DNA of 64,000 bases from Yersinia enterocolitica subsp. enterocolitica. GTDB lineage: Bacteria > Pseudomonadota > Gammaproteobacteria > Enterobacterales > Enterobacteriaceae. The stretch's first letter is position 1. The number at the start of each line of letters is the position of its first letter. The DNA is taken from the NCBI RefSeq assembly GCF_901472495.1, contig NZ_LR590469.1, positions 2,232,001 to 2,296,000 on the forward strand, in the 5' to 3' direction. Below, piece by piece: positions 16,811-25,245 of this stretch. The notes beneath the pieces were generated by a model. That model worked only from the letters and a program-made list of their open reading frames with translations. It did no database searches and was not told the DNA's origin. Made by a program: the position numbers and the translations under genes.

Positions 16811-18393
16811 TACTGACAGGTCCATTTCCAGCTATCGAGGCTATTAAGCAGTGACCATGAGCCGTGGATTTCCGGCGCACCTTTGCCTAAATCGACACAA
16901 TTATTGGCCAGATACGTATGCTGGATATTTAATAACCATGCCCATGCCGCATCGCCCCGAATACCGGTACCGGTGGTGCCATCCCAATCCACTTGTTGCC
17001 AAAATGGTACGGCTTGCTCCCAAGTTTTGGCATCCAGCGCTTGTTGCAGATGTTTATCCACCACTGGGTTCTGGTAGTAGCCAGGATTATAATATTCCAC
17101 CCCCGCCGCTTTGCTGCTGTAGTGGTGATACAGCTCCATCGGGTCAAGGCTGCCCCAACCAAACAAGGTCGGGTTGGCATGCATATTCCGCTCTACGGTT
17201 TCCCAGCTACCGGATTTCAAATCAACTTCAATACCGATAGGTTTGAGCATGGAACGTACCGCCTGCGCTAAGTCGCGGCGAGTGGTATCACCGCTGGCAT
17301 ACCAAAGTGTGATTTTAGCCGGAACACCATTTTTCTCTCTTATACCCGCGCTGTTCAGCTTCCAGCCAGCCTGTTCCAATATCTGTTTGGCTGTTTCAAT
17401 ATCACCATCTTTGATGGCTGAGTCCGGATTATTCCATGGCAACCCCTGCACGCCGCTATAAGCGGGGATGGCATGGCCTTCCATGATTTGGTCAGCCAGC
17501 AGTTGGCGGTTAATCGCGTAGTTAATCGCGCGACGAATCGCGACATCGGCGGTGACATCATTACCAATTGGGTAACCCTGTGCATCCTTTTTACCCGCTG
17601 GCGTGGTCGGGAACACAATCCCTCGGTTTTCCACGCTCGGTCTGACCCATAACTTCATGTTATTAACCGGGCCAACTGCCATTGATGGAGGAATACGAAC
17701 TACGCCTAACTGCCCACTTTGTGCGGCGGCAAAAGCGCTGTCCTCATCAAGAAACACGAAAATCAGCTTGTCGAAATCATTTTTGTTGCCCGCATAATAA
17801 GGGTTTGCTTCGACAATCATTTGTTGACCCGGCTGGAAACTCACTAAGCGGTAAGGGCCAGCACCAATAGGTTTTTGTGCATAGGTTTTAGCATCATATT
17901 TATCCGCTGAAACAATCCCCAGTGAGCCTAATACGTTCACAAAGGTGCTTTGTGGCGCTTTCAGTTGGATACGAACATTAAGAGGGTCAATTACTTCTGC
18001 ACTGACGAAGTTACCCATGTCAACCTTGCCGCCGCTGGCCGCCGCATTGTTGTAGGTAAAAGCCACATCTTTGGCGGTCAGAGGTGAGCCGTCGGAGAAT
18101 TTGAGGTCTGGTTTGAGTGTCAGAGTCCAGGTTTTGCCATCATCACTGCTTTTATAATCGCTGAGTAAAAAACCATTCCAACTGAGATCTTCATTTTGTT
18201 TGAGTAACGGGCTGTGCAGCAGTAGATAACTGCCATGACTCCAACCGAGCATGGGATCAAAACCTTCGGTTGGTTCGTCACCAATAGCCAGTTGTAGTGT
18301 GTGAGTTGGCGTTGCAGCACTGACTGGAACAGAAAAAGCACTTAATAGAGCGGCTGTCAGCAAGGTATTTCGGAGCCATAGACGTTTAGACAT
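16810..18393 (-). CDS. yntA: Nickel ABC transporter periplasmic binding protein YntA
   Basis: Periplasmic solute-binding protein (SBP_bac_5 family), 527 residues with an N-terminal signal peptide MSKRLWLRNTLLTAALLSAF...VSA. The fold-defining blocks are visible: LSDYKSSDDGKTWTLTLKPDLKFSDGSPLTAKDVAFTY early on, PIGAGPYRLVSF near residue 177, and VAIRRAINYAINRQLLADQIM near 286. Relatives bind peptides, heme or nickel complexes, so the nickel assignment rests on its place upstream of urease and on the known ynt locus of Yersinia. It is the first gene of the operon, with about 590 bp of non-coding DNA upstream. Confidence 0.83.
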   Translation of the reverse strand: MSKRLWLRNTLLTAALLSAFSVPVSAATPTHTLQLAIGDEPTEGFDPMLGWSHGSYLLLHSPLLKQNEDLSWNGFLLSDYKSSDDGKTWTLTLKPDLKFSDGSPLTAKDVAFTYNNAAASGGKVDMGNFVSAEVIDPLNVRIQLKAPQSTFVNVLGSLGIVSADKYDAKTYAQKPIGAGPYRLVSFQPGQQMIVEANPYYAGNKNDFDKLIFVFLDEDSAFAAAQSGQLGVVRIPPSMAVGPVNNMKLWVRPSVENRGIVFPTTPAGKKDAQGYPIGNDVTADVAIRRAINYAINRQLLADQIMEGHAIPAYSGVQGLPWNNPDSAIKDGDIETAKQILEQAGWKLNSAGIREKNGVPAKITLWYASGDTTRRDLAQAVRSMLKPIGIEVDLKSGSWETVERNMHANPTLFGWGSLDPMELYHHYSSKAAGVEYYNPGYYQNPVVDKHLQQALDAKTWEQAVPFWQQVDWDGTTGTGIRGDAAWAWLLNIQHTYLANNCVDLGKGAPEIHGSWSLLNSLDSWKWTCQ

Positions 18394-18987
18394 GAATCAT
18401 CCTTTGATAAATTAGCTAGCGAATATAAGGCATTGCCTGTCAGACAAAGATTCAACAAGTAATTAAGCGTAGCACTAAACATTAATATGGGTAATGTGCA
18501 TTTTATTTAGTATTAATGACTAATTTTAACTCAATTATTAGACATTTAAAGCATTTATATGACAAATGTCAGGTTTATATGAGGAAAATCAAAAAAAACC
18601 AAGGTAGAAATAAAATGCCTTATAAATAAAATTGATCCAGGTCTATAAAAGTCACAAAAATAGAGAGATTAAAATGATAGAAATAATCTTTAAGGAGCGA
18701 ATTAACAACAGACTCACCTATTAGTCAGAGATCACCAAGAGATAAAACCTATTAGTTAGGCTGCTTACTAGTTAAGGAGGCTTAATCAATCTGATAAATG
18801 ATATCGTAATCCCTTTAGATATTATTATTTATTTAAAATAATCAGAAAGAATGGCCAATAATAAGATAATCCCCAACCGAGAATAAGTATCCGCTGATTG
18901 AAACTTACCATAACAGAAGAGAGAAGAGAGTGATTAGGTAGACATTCCTGAGTATATAAATATCTTTAATAACCAATCTGAAATTGA
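18394..18987. other. AT-rich intergenic region upstream of yntA
   Basis: About 590 bp with low GC and no supportable ORF on either strand. It should hold the ynt promoter at its left end. I saw no NikR-type operator (GTATGA with 16-bp spacing to TCATAC). A Shine-Dalgarno-like AAGGAGG near 18774-18780 has no ORF after it. Confidence 0.5.
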
Positions 18988-19425
18988 CTATTTTTCGTCA
19001 CCCAACATTGAACGTAAAATAGCACCTGCATCATCAGGGGGAAGTTTCAATATTTGGCTGTACATATCAATGGACATATCGCAGATATTTTCACGATCGA
19101 CATCAGGCTTTCTTTGATTTGAGGAAGTTGTCAATTAACTGAGTATAAAGGGCTGGCTCTTGCTGTTTCAGGGTCTGGAAGACAGGATACCCCTCAAATG
19201 AACGCTCTATCTGCGCTCGATCCTTGCTTCGGAGCCTATTCGGATTAATATAATGGTAATAAATAATATTCCCAACAATAATGGGGATAATAACCTATAA
19301 AATAGCGCCTAACTTGCCCCGTTTATTTCTGTTACGTAATCCTGTGGTGATAACACCTAAAGCCGCTGCAACACCAGCAGATATCAAGACCTCCGTCCAA
19401 TTAACAACCCACTCCCTAATGTTAT
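18988..19425 (-). pseudogene. Decayed gene for a small membrane protein
   Basis: On the minus strand a protein-like reading is recoverable across two defects. One frame reads EWVVNWTEVLISAGV then AAALGVITTGLRNRNKRGKL, stops at a TAG after GAIL, and continues in frame with IIPIIVGNIIYYHYINPNRL and EGYPVFQTLKQQEPALYTQL. It then needs a frame change after FLKSKK to reach DREN, ICDMSIDMYSQILKLPPDDA and a final GDEK stop. No start codon was found at the 5' end. The content suggests a former membrane protein with a soluble tail; I do not recognise the family. Confidence 0.6.
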
Positions 19426-19519
19426 AAATATTAAAATAGTGAAACTATTTAACCGTGACTTATATTAAAAATCTTAATCAACTGCCAATCCGTCAGAATC
19501 AAGGTCTTTACCGGAAAGT

Positions 19520-19828
19520 TCACTGGGGAGTTTGATACGTCATTTCGTAAAAATAATCACTAAATGACAATTCATAAATAGCACGAGTACTCTCCAATAA
19601 TGGGGGAAGAATTCTTGATTCACAGTGTGTGGAGTCTTCGGTTGGATATTCGCGCTGGCAATAACCCCGCGGGCTATCAATAAAACCCATTTTAGGCGTT
19701 CGCTTGAGCACCAAAACTTTGCCCACGCTAACTGCCGCCTGCGGTTCAATGAAGAAGAAACTGAGCTGCGATACGAACGCGGTGACAGCAATGGCGACCA
19801 CGACCACCCACAGATAAACAGAGCGCAT
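19520..19828 (-). CDS. Small membrane-anchored hypothetical protein
   Basis: Unrecognised 102-residue protein starting at the ATG ending at 19828, which has AGGAA at a good distance upstream. Residues 5-27 form one hydrophobic segment (signal or anchor). The rest is soluble, with two Cys (GYCQREYP and STHCESR), and probably faces the periplasm. It sits just upstream, in the same direction, of the decayed gene at 18988-19425, so both may belong to one eroding accessory operon. Function unknown. Confidence 0.5.
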   Translation of the reverse strand: MRSVYLWVVVVAIAVTAFVSQLSFFFIEPQAAVSVGKVLVLKRTPKMGFIDSPRGYCQREYPTEDSTHCESRILPPLLESTRAIYELSFSDYFYEMTYQTPQ

Positions 19829-19937
19829 ATAGAATTCCTGCAATGAATAAAACCGCTATTACTCTACCAGCTAACGCGTTATAAGTGCCAAGAATAATAG
19901 CGGTAATAACAATGATACGAGGGATACAAAGCCAAAC

Positions 19938-20375
19938 TCAAATAGAACAACCACAACTAACCACAACTGTATTTTCATTCGCGGAACCCACCAAAGGTAG
20001 CCCCTCATCACGCCACCCTATCACCCCTCCTATCATCTCTTTAACCGCGTAGCCAAGCTGGCTTAGATTGATTGCGGCACGATGAACACCATTACAGTGC
20101 GGCCCGGCACAATAAATCACAAATAGCGTTTCCATTGGATAATGAGAATGCAAAGTTGCCGTCATTAATCGATGGGGAATATTGATAGCTCTTGGCACAT
20201 GCGCCGACGCAAATGCAGCCTCACTACGTACATCCACCAAAACAAAGTCCACAGTCCCCTGTTGCTGGCTGGAGTAAACATCTGAACAATCCGTTTCAAA
20301 TGCCAAACGCTGAGAAAAGTGCTGCAATGCCCGCTCTGGAGATGCGGGTGGAATCTGACTAACTAAACTACTCAT
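19938..20375 (-). CDS. Rhodanese-like sulfurtransferase
   Basis: Single-domain rhodanese-like protein of 145 residues. The domain runs from about residue 42 (DFVLVDVRSEAAFASAHVPRAINIPHRL) to GWRDEGLPLV near 128. The putative active-site loop YCAGPHCNGVHRAA near 89-102 carries the catalytic Cys, giving sulfur-carrier or sulfurtransferase potential. The C-terminus adds a CGC motif (VVSCGCSI). It is transcribed divergently from the AraC-type regulator gene beside it, 96 bp away, and the regulator probably controls it (inference). Substrate unknown. Confidence 0.85.
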   Translation of the reverse strand: MSSLVSQIPPASPERALQHFSQRLAFETDCSDVYSSQQQGTVDFVLVDVRSEAAFASAHVPRAINIPHRLMTATLHSHYPMETLFVIYCAGPHCNGVHRAAINLSQLGYAVKEMIGGVIGWRDEGLPLVGSANENTVVVSCGCSI

Positions 20376-20471
20376 ATAATTTCCCCATTAAATAATCTGA
20401 AGCATCACTTTATGAAATAGTGCTAGCCGATTACAGTGGCAGGAATGACAATAAACCACTGAGATACGCCA

Positions 20472-21455
20472 ATGAATCATTCAGCCACCGGGAGTGTGAA
20501 ACAAGAGCCAGGCCTGGTCGCTACCTTGGCTTATGATGGTCTGTGCTTGTTTGAGTTTGGTATTGCGCAGGAAATATTCGGTCTGGCTCGCCCAGAATTT
20601 GATTTCCCTTGGTATCAGCATCAAGTGGTTGGTGTGGATAAACACATTTCTACGGCCAATGGTGGCCTACACATTCACGTGGATGCCGGGTTGGCTTTAC
20701 TGGAACAAGCTAAAACTATTGTTATTCCCGGCTGGCGCAGTCCTGACGCTCTCCCTCCAACAGCACTTACCGAGGCTTTGCAACGAGCAGCTGCACGCGG
20801 CGCGCGTATTATATCTATCTGTTCCGGTGTTTTTGTACTGGCAGCGACGGGATTATTGCACGGCAAAAGCGCCACCACTCATTGGCGCTATACCGACTAT
20901 TTGGCGCAACGCTATCCCGATATTCATGTCGATGCGAATGTGCTGTATGTCGATGAAGGACAAATTATCACCTCGGCAGGTAGCAGTGCCGGAATAGATG
21001 CCTGCTTGCACCTGATAACCCGTGATTTTGGTGCTCAAGTCGCCAATCAGGTAGCACGACGATTAGTTATGGCCCCACAACGCCGTGGTGGACAACAGCA
21101 ATTTATTCCTACACCGGTCGCTAAAGCACCCCATCGGGATATGGCAAAACTGATGGAGCGAGTGCGTGGGCAGTTAGGCAAAAATTGGACCATCAGCCAG
21201 ATGGCTGCAGAATTGGCGCTCAGTGAAAGAACCTTTTTGCGACATTTTTGCGCTGCTACCGGTCAAACACCTAAAATATGGCTACAACACGAGAGAATGC
21301 ACAAAGCGAAAGCGTTACTGGAAAAGGATCAGATTAATATTGCTGGAATTGCGGAGTATTGTGGATTTCAGACGATTGAAGGTTTTAGAAATGCATTTCG
21401 CCAAATAGTGGGGATTACGCCTGCGGTATATCGGCGACAGTTTAAATATAATTAG
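20472..21455 (+). CDS. ftrA: AraC-family transcriptional regulator FtrA (DJ-1/PfpI-like N-domain)
   Basis: GlxA-type regulator of 327 residues. The N-terminal domain is of the DJ-1/PfpI class-I glutamine amidotransferase fold, with a nucleophile-elbow-like SICSGVFVLAATGLL near residues 116-130 and a following GKSATTHWRYTD. The C-terminal AraC DNA-binding domain, from about 225, has two helix-turn-helix units: WTISQMAAELALSERTFLRHF and INIAGIAEYCGFQTIEGFRNAFRQIVGITPAVYRRQF. It is divergent from the rhodanese gene, a conserved arrangement for FtrA. The effector is unknown. Confidence 0.85.
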   Translation: MNHSATGSVKQEPGLVATLAYDGLCLFEFGIAQEIFGLARPEFDFPWYQHQVVGVDKHISTANGGLHIHVDAGLALLEQAKTIVIPGWRSPDALPPTALTEALQRAAARGARIISICSGVFVLAATGLLHGKSATTHWRYTDYLAQRYPDIHVDANVLYVDEGQIITSAGSSAGIDACLHLITRDFGAQVANQVARRLVMAPQRRGGQQQFIPTPVAKAPHRDMAKLMERVRGQLGKNWTISQMAAELALSERTFLRHFCAATGQTPKIWLQHERMHKAKALLEKDQINIAGIAEYCGFQTIEGFRNAFRQIVGITPAVYRRQFKYN

Positions 21456-21500
21456 CGTCACTAGCTTATAAGAATAAAATTATATAAGCCGTAGAAAGTA

Positions 21501-21528
21501 AAAAACCCCGCTCTATAGCGAGGTTTTC
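21501..21528 (-). terminator. Terminator of the cold-shock gene
   Basis: Imperfect hairpin AAAACCCCGCT/AGCGAGGTTTT followed on the minus strand by a T-run, 15 bp downstream of the csp stop codon. Confidence 0.75.
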
Positions 21529-21543
21529 TTATGACTGTATAAA

Positions 21544-21756
21544 TTACAGTGCGACTACGTTTACAGCTGAAGGGCCTTTCTGGCCTTGCTCGATGCTGAA
21601 CTCAACGTTCTGGCCTTCATCAAGAGTTTTGTAATCATTACCCTGGATTGCAGAGAAATGTACGAATACATCTTTGCTGCCGTCTGCAGGAGAAATAAAA
21701 CCAAAACCTTTACCAGCATCAAACCATTTAACTAAACCAGTCATTTTATTAGACAT
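21544..21756 (-). CDS. CspA-family cold-shock / RNA chaperone protein
   Basis: A 70-residue single cold-shock domain protein. RNP1 (KGFGFI, residues 16-21) and RNP2 (DVFVHF, residues 29-34) are intact, and aromatic residues at the nucleic-acid face are conserved. It binds single-stranded RNA or DNA and melts secondary structure. The sequence is closest in style to CspC/CspE/CspB types; I cannot assign the exact paralogue. A ribosome site AAGGAAAT precedes the ATG and a terminator follows. A long spacer upstream may contain the structured 5' leader typical of csp mRNAs. Confidence 0.93.
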   Translation of the reverse strand: MSNKMTGLVKWFDAGKGFGFISPADGSKDVFVHFSAIQGNDYKTLDEGQNVEFSIEQGQKGPSAVNVVAL

Positions 21757-22137
21757 AAGGTATTTCCTTCATTATTTTGCGCCAATAGATGGCAATTGAG
21801 GTCTGCTTATCAAGAGTTACTTATGGGGGCACTAAAGAAGGAAATTCGTCGGAGAAGTGATGTCTAAAAATATCGCTTTAACTAGGAACTACTTTACTTA
21901 AATGGCTTACATAAATAGGTCTGTACTACAAACCGATGAAGCTATTAACGCATGCTGAGATATTAATAGCAAGGCTTATTTATTTCGTACATTAATGAAT
22001 GATGAAAACGAATTATGATAAAACTAACATTGATATGGCTTACATCGGCAATAAATGACACATTCTAGCGGATGAGGTTATGCTCAGATTTCGCTATACT
22101 GCCACTGAAAATCGGAAGCCGTCATAAAGGAAAAGCA
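21757..22137. other. Intergenic region with csp leader and divergent promoter
   Basis: AT-rich 381-bp spacer between the divergent csp and a small coiled-coil gene. It probably holds the csp promoter and untranslated leader. I could not pick out a cold-box motif with confidence, and no ORF is supported. Confidence 0.4.
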
Positions 22138-22476
22138 ATGACAATGCGTGAGATTGAAGTAAAGTTTCTTAATGCAATGAGCGAATTGCAGTCAACTTTT
22201 GAGAAGCAACATCAGACATGGCAGGCGAGTTACAACGCGCTGCAACATGAGTTGGAACAGTCAAAAGCACGAGAAGCTGCATTGCGGGCTAAAAATGATA
22301 TGCTGCTGAGAAAGCTCAACACAGCTAATACCTTGCCTGAACAACACTCACTGGTCAGACAGATCAAAATGCTGGGTGCACATCTTGATGCATTGGCGAA
22401 AGATGCCGCCGCGTTTAATCATCATCTGAATAATCAGCAGAAAAACAGCGATAATTTTAGTGGCGATAATCAGTAA
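22138..22476 (+). CDS. Small coiled-coil protein, MbeD/MobD-like
   Basis: A 112-residue, mainly helical protein. The ATG at 22138 has AAAGGAAA six bases upstream. Residues 3-65 look like a continuous coiled coil rich in Leu, Glu, Gln and Lys (REIEVKFLNAMSELQ...NALQHELEQSK.REAALRAKNDMLL). This resembles the MbeD/MobD accessory proteins of mobilisable plasmids, which also begin with a short hydrophobic heptad helix. The similarity is by general pattern, so I do not infer a mobilisation role. It sits 90 bp upstream of the yicN-like gene. Confidence 0.6.
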   Translation: MTMREIEVKFLNAMSELQSTFEKQHQTWQASYNALQHELEQSKAREAALRAKNDMLLRKLNTANTLPEQHSLVRQIKMLGAHLDALAKDAAAFNHHLNNQQKNSDNFSGDNQ

Positions 22477-22566
22477 ACATTTCGTTAATTTATCGATAGC
22501 GGCGACTGAGCAGCCTGATAATTTTACGTTGTCAATTTCACCTTTAATGGCGCAAAGAAACACTAC

Positions 22567-23016
22567 ATGACGTGGATAATTATTGCTGTTTTGATCGTGG
22601 TTTTTATTGTGGGTTATAGTGTACTGACTTCAGATACCCGCAAGGCCGTGGATACATTGGCTAATTTACTGAAGATAAAACCGATTTATATTGAATCCAT
22701 GCTGCAAGAGATGGGGCAGCGTCAAACACAAATGTTTATTCGCTCCACCAGCAATGGCTATGCTGAAGATGTCAGAAAGGCAGCTTATCTGGTTTTTATC
22801 TACCAAACCTTTATCAAAGATCCTTCCGATGAAAATGTGATGCAATGGCGAAATACGCTCATTCGTTCGCACATTTCCCCCATACTAACTGCTGAACATA
22901 CTGAAGCGGCTTTGTTCTATTTTGCTGAACTGGATTTGGATGCTTTCGAATTAGCGCAATTTCGCCGCAATTATAATCTGCAATTTAATCAGGAAACTGA
23001 CGCCGTATTGCATTGA
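22567..23016 (+). CDS. yicN: DUF1198 family protein YicN-like
   Basis: A 149-residue protein with one N-terminal membrane segment (MTWIIIAVLIVVFIVGYSVL) and a helical cytoplasmic domain. It matches recalled E. coli YicN along its length: VLTS..RKA, VESM..QMG-like IESMLQEMGQ, and a C-terminal QFRRNYN..F. The role of this family is unknown. It lies downstream of the coiled-coil gene in the same direction and convergent to the ygaC-like gene. Confidence 0.75.
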   Translation: MTWIIIAVLIVVFIVGYSVLTSDTRKAVDTLANLLKIKPIYIESMLQEMGQRQTQMFIRSTSNGYAEDVRKAAYLVFIYQTFIKDPSDENVMQWRNTLIRSHISPILTAEHTEAALFYFAELDLDAFELAQFRRNYNLQFNQETDAVLH

Positions 23017-23066
23017 TGATGGCATTACGGCGCGACGAAATTAATGGCGACAAAGGCGGGCAAACT

Positions 23067-23402
23067 TTACGGGAACATACTGTTCAGGTAGCGCAATAAC
23101 ATTTCTCTTGAGCTAAATCCGTGGGCAATACCGTAGCGATCTTCTGTTTCTCCCGCGAGATAAAGCGGAAACTCCAGATACTTGTCACTGATGCGAAGTG
23201 TTGCTGTCGGTGTGGCAAACAACAAACTTTTATCTTTTTGCGCCGGGTGGATAACCAATGCTGTCCTGCCCATGCGAGCTTCCCGGTTGACATAAACGTA
23301 ATGCTCCGCTTTCCGATAACCGTAAGCCTGATCAACAGTATAATCCCGCTCAAAACCGGCATTCTCCAAGACCCTAGCCACTTCATCTGGCCGTAAATAC
23401 AT
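23067..23402 (-). CDS. ygaC: DUF2002 family protein YgaC-like
   Basis: A 111-residue soluble protein. The N-terminus MYLRPDEVARVLENAGF and the stretch YVYVNREARMGRTALVIHP near residues 35-53 closely match recalled enterobacterial YgaC, as does FPLYLAGETEDRYGIAHGFSSR near the end. The family has a solved structure but no known function; in E. coli ygaC is reported to be under Fur control. The gene stands between yicN and a decayed transporter. Confidence 0.8.
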   Translation of the reverse strand: MYLRPDEVARVLENAGFERDYTVDQAYGYRKAEHYVYVNREARMGRTALVIHPAQKDKSLLFATPTATLRISDKYLEFPLYLAGETEDRYGIAHGFSSREMLLRYLNSMFP

Positions 23403-23516
23403 TTATTTCCCCTCTTTTTGACTACTATTGAGCGACCTTACCGTAATAAATAAGGGAAACCACGTATTTATTGGCTCAAAGCGACTATTTCGGAATAGTC
23501 TACACGCCATCAAGTT

Positions 23517-23988
23517 CACCCCGAAACCCACAGTACCAAAACCCAGCCCCAAACCATAAAGCCAGATCTTCCCCAGCACCGCGCGAAAGGCAATGCGTTT
23601 GCCCGTCACCACCGAAACCGCTGCTTTACGGCTGGCTAACACTAGCGCCAACAGCACGGCCAGGCAGATAAGCCAGGCGATACCCGCTAATCCCGCAGCA
23701 GCTCAAACCGAATAACACGACTTTTTTTGGCCCTAATAAATCAGCATATCGCCCGGCATGTGGGCGGCTAACTAAAGTGGCAAAATATTGGGCGCTGATA
23801 ACCAAACCGGCCAGCAGTGAACTGTAACCCAAATGGTTATGGACAAAACCGGGTAATACCGCCAGCGGCAGGCCAATTGTCAGGTAACAAACGAAAGTAA
23901 AAATAACAATCGAGAGGATACGTTTATTGATTTGGCGAGTGCTAAGTGGCGCACTATTCACCACCGCAGGGGCTGAATCAGCAGACAT
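23517..23988 (-). pseudogene. Degraded MFS transporter gene (YhhS family)
   Basis: Remnant of a YhhS-type major facilitator exporter. The first 100 or so codons are intact and match E. coli YhhS: YLTIGLPLAVLPGFVHNHLG, GLVISAQYFATLVSRPHAGR, then ADLLGPKKVVLFGLSCC. The reading frame then shifts and resumes as AWLICLAVLLALVLASRK with FRAVLGKIWLYGLGLGFGTV GFGV, which in YhhS lies roughly 100 residues further on. Homology stops after GFGV, so the second half of the protein is missing. There are thus an internal deletion, a frameshift and a 3' truncation. It cannot encode a working transporter. Confidence 0.85.
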
Positions 23989-24074
23989 AAACAGGGCTCA
24001 AACAAAAAGAATGTATTCTCACCATACGCCGATCAGTTTGCGGGCTGAATCAGATATGCATAATAAAATATTAT

Positions 24075-25082
24075 TTACTTATTATTCCGCGGCTGCTGGT
24101 GCTCGCGCCACAGTGAGGGAGTCATCCCCTTGACCCGCATAAACTCACGGTTGAAGTTAGATTTAGTTTGAAACCCTGCCTCCAACATAATATCGATCAC
24201 CGACAGCTCGGTTGTCGCCAATAACTGCGCGGCCTGTTCAATGCGCAACTGATTGACATATTGTGAGACATTTTGCCCAGTTTGCTGATTAATCGCCTGT
24301 GACACTTTTCGCGCGGGCACCCCGACTTTACGTGCCAATTTAGATAAGTTGAGTTGGCTGTCCAGATACAGATTATGGTGTTTTAAGGCCGATAAAATAG
24401 TCGAGAACAATTCATCCAGTGGTTCGCTCTCCGGTTTACCCTTTACTGGTACCTCGGTGATAGGATCCGCACGATGAGCGCTGGTGAACAACGTGTAGCA
24501 CATTACCAATGTAATCAATAAATTACTGATACTGACTATCACCCCTGCCTGATTTCCGGCAAAAAAGGCATAGTCCACACTGATAATGAGGTCGCCCACC
24601 CCAGATCCCATTAGCAAGAGAGCCATCAGTAACCATAAACGATAGCTGAGCCAACTTTTTTCTAACGAAACCTGTTGTAAGCGATCCTCACCAGGGCGCA
24701 AATAAAGCAGTACTGCCGTGCCATATAGCAAATAGCTGATAATCACAACCGCATCAAGCCACTGTGGTGCCAACCATACGCAAACCACGGTACCAATAGG
24801 TGCCAGACCGTGTTTCCACCATTGCCCCCTCCCCACATTCCCTTTCGCAGTGCTTAATAAAGCTAAATAGGTCAGTGGCGGGATAGTCATGGCAACTATC
24901 GGTTGTAGGCCATTAAACAGAGTCAGGTGATAACCATAGCGCAACCCAATCAGAGCACTTTGTAATGCACAAACCAACAATAGCAACAGCAGGAAAACGC
25001 CTTGCCGATCGGCTCTAATCAAATAAAAAAACAGACCAAAACATAATAAAGACAGTAGAAAAGAGACCGGGATCAGCGGCAT
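24075..25082 (-). CDS. Membrane-anchored AraC-family transcriptional regulator
   Basis: A 335-residue protein with seven or so hydrophobic segments across residues 1-205 and a C-terminal AraC DNA-binding domain from about 225. The HTH region reads LYLDSQLNLSKLARKVGVPA...SQAINQQTGQNVSQYVNQLR and SVIDIMLEAGFQTKSNFNREFMRVKGMTPSLWR, with the conserved G..P..(Y/W)R end. Such regulators sense signals in or across the membrane. It is divergent from the hydrolase gene, 163 bp away, which may be its target. No closer identity was recognised. Confidence 0.85.
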   Translation of the reverse strand: MPLIPVSFLLSLLCFGLFFYLIRADRQGVFLLLLLLVCALQSALIGLRYGYHLTLFNGLQPIVAMTIPPLTYLALLSTAKGNVGRGQWWKHGLAPIGTVVCVWLAPQWLDAVVIISYLLYGTAVLLYLRPGEDRLQQVSLEKSWLSYRLWLLMALLLMGSGVGDLIISVDYAFFAGNQAGVIVSISNLLITLVMCYTLFTSAHRADPITEVPVKGKPESEPLDELFSTILSALKHHNLYLDSQLNLSKLARKVGVPARKVSQAINQQTGQNVSQYVNQLRIEQAAQLLATTELSVIDIMLEAGFQTKSNFNREFMRVKGMTPSLWREHQQPRNNK

Positions 25083-25245
25083 ACCATTGCCTTAACAAAT
25101 AGATATAGTGAATAGCTGTTTTGCAGTGTAGACAGCCAGATGATTGAAAACAAGCAGGATCAGGGACTGGATCATGATCGAGGTCGCAACAGAATTTATG
25201 ACTCGCTACGGTCATGGGAAACCCAATCAATCAGGATGTTACACC

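Noticed and set aside
18394..18990. NikR operator for ynt
   Set aside because: No GTATGA-N16-TCATAC-like site was seen near yntA.
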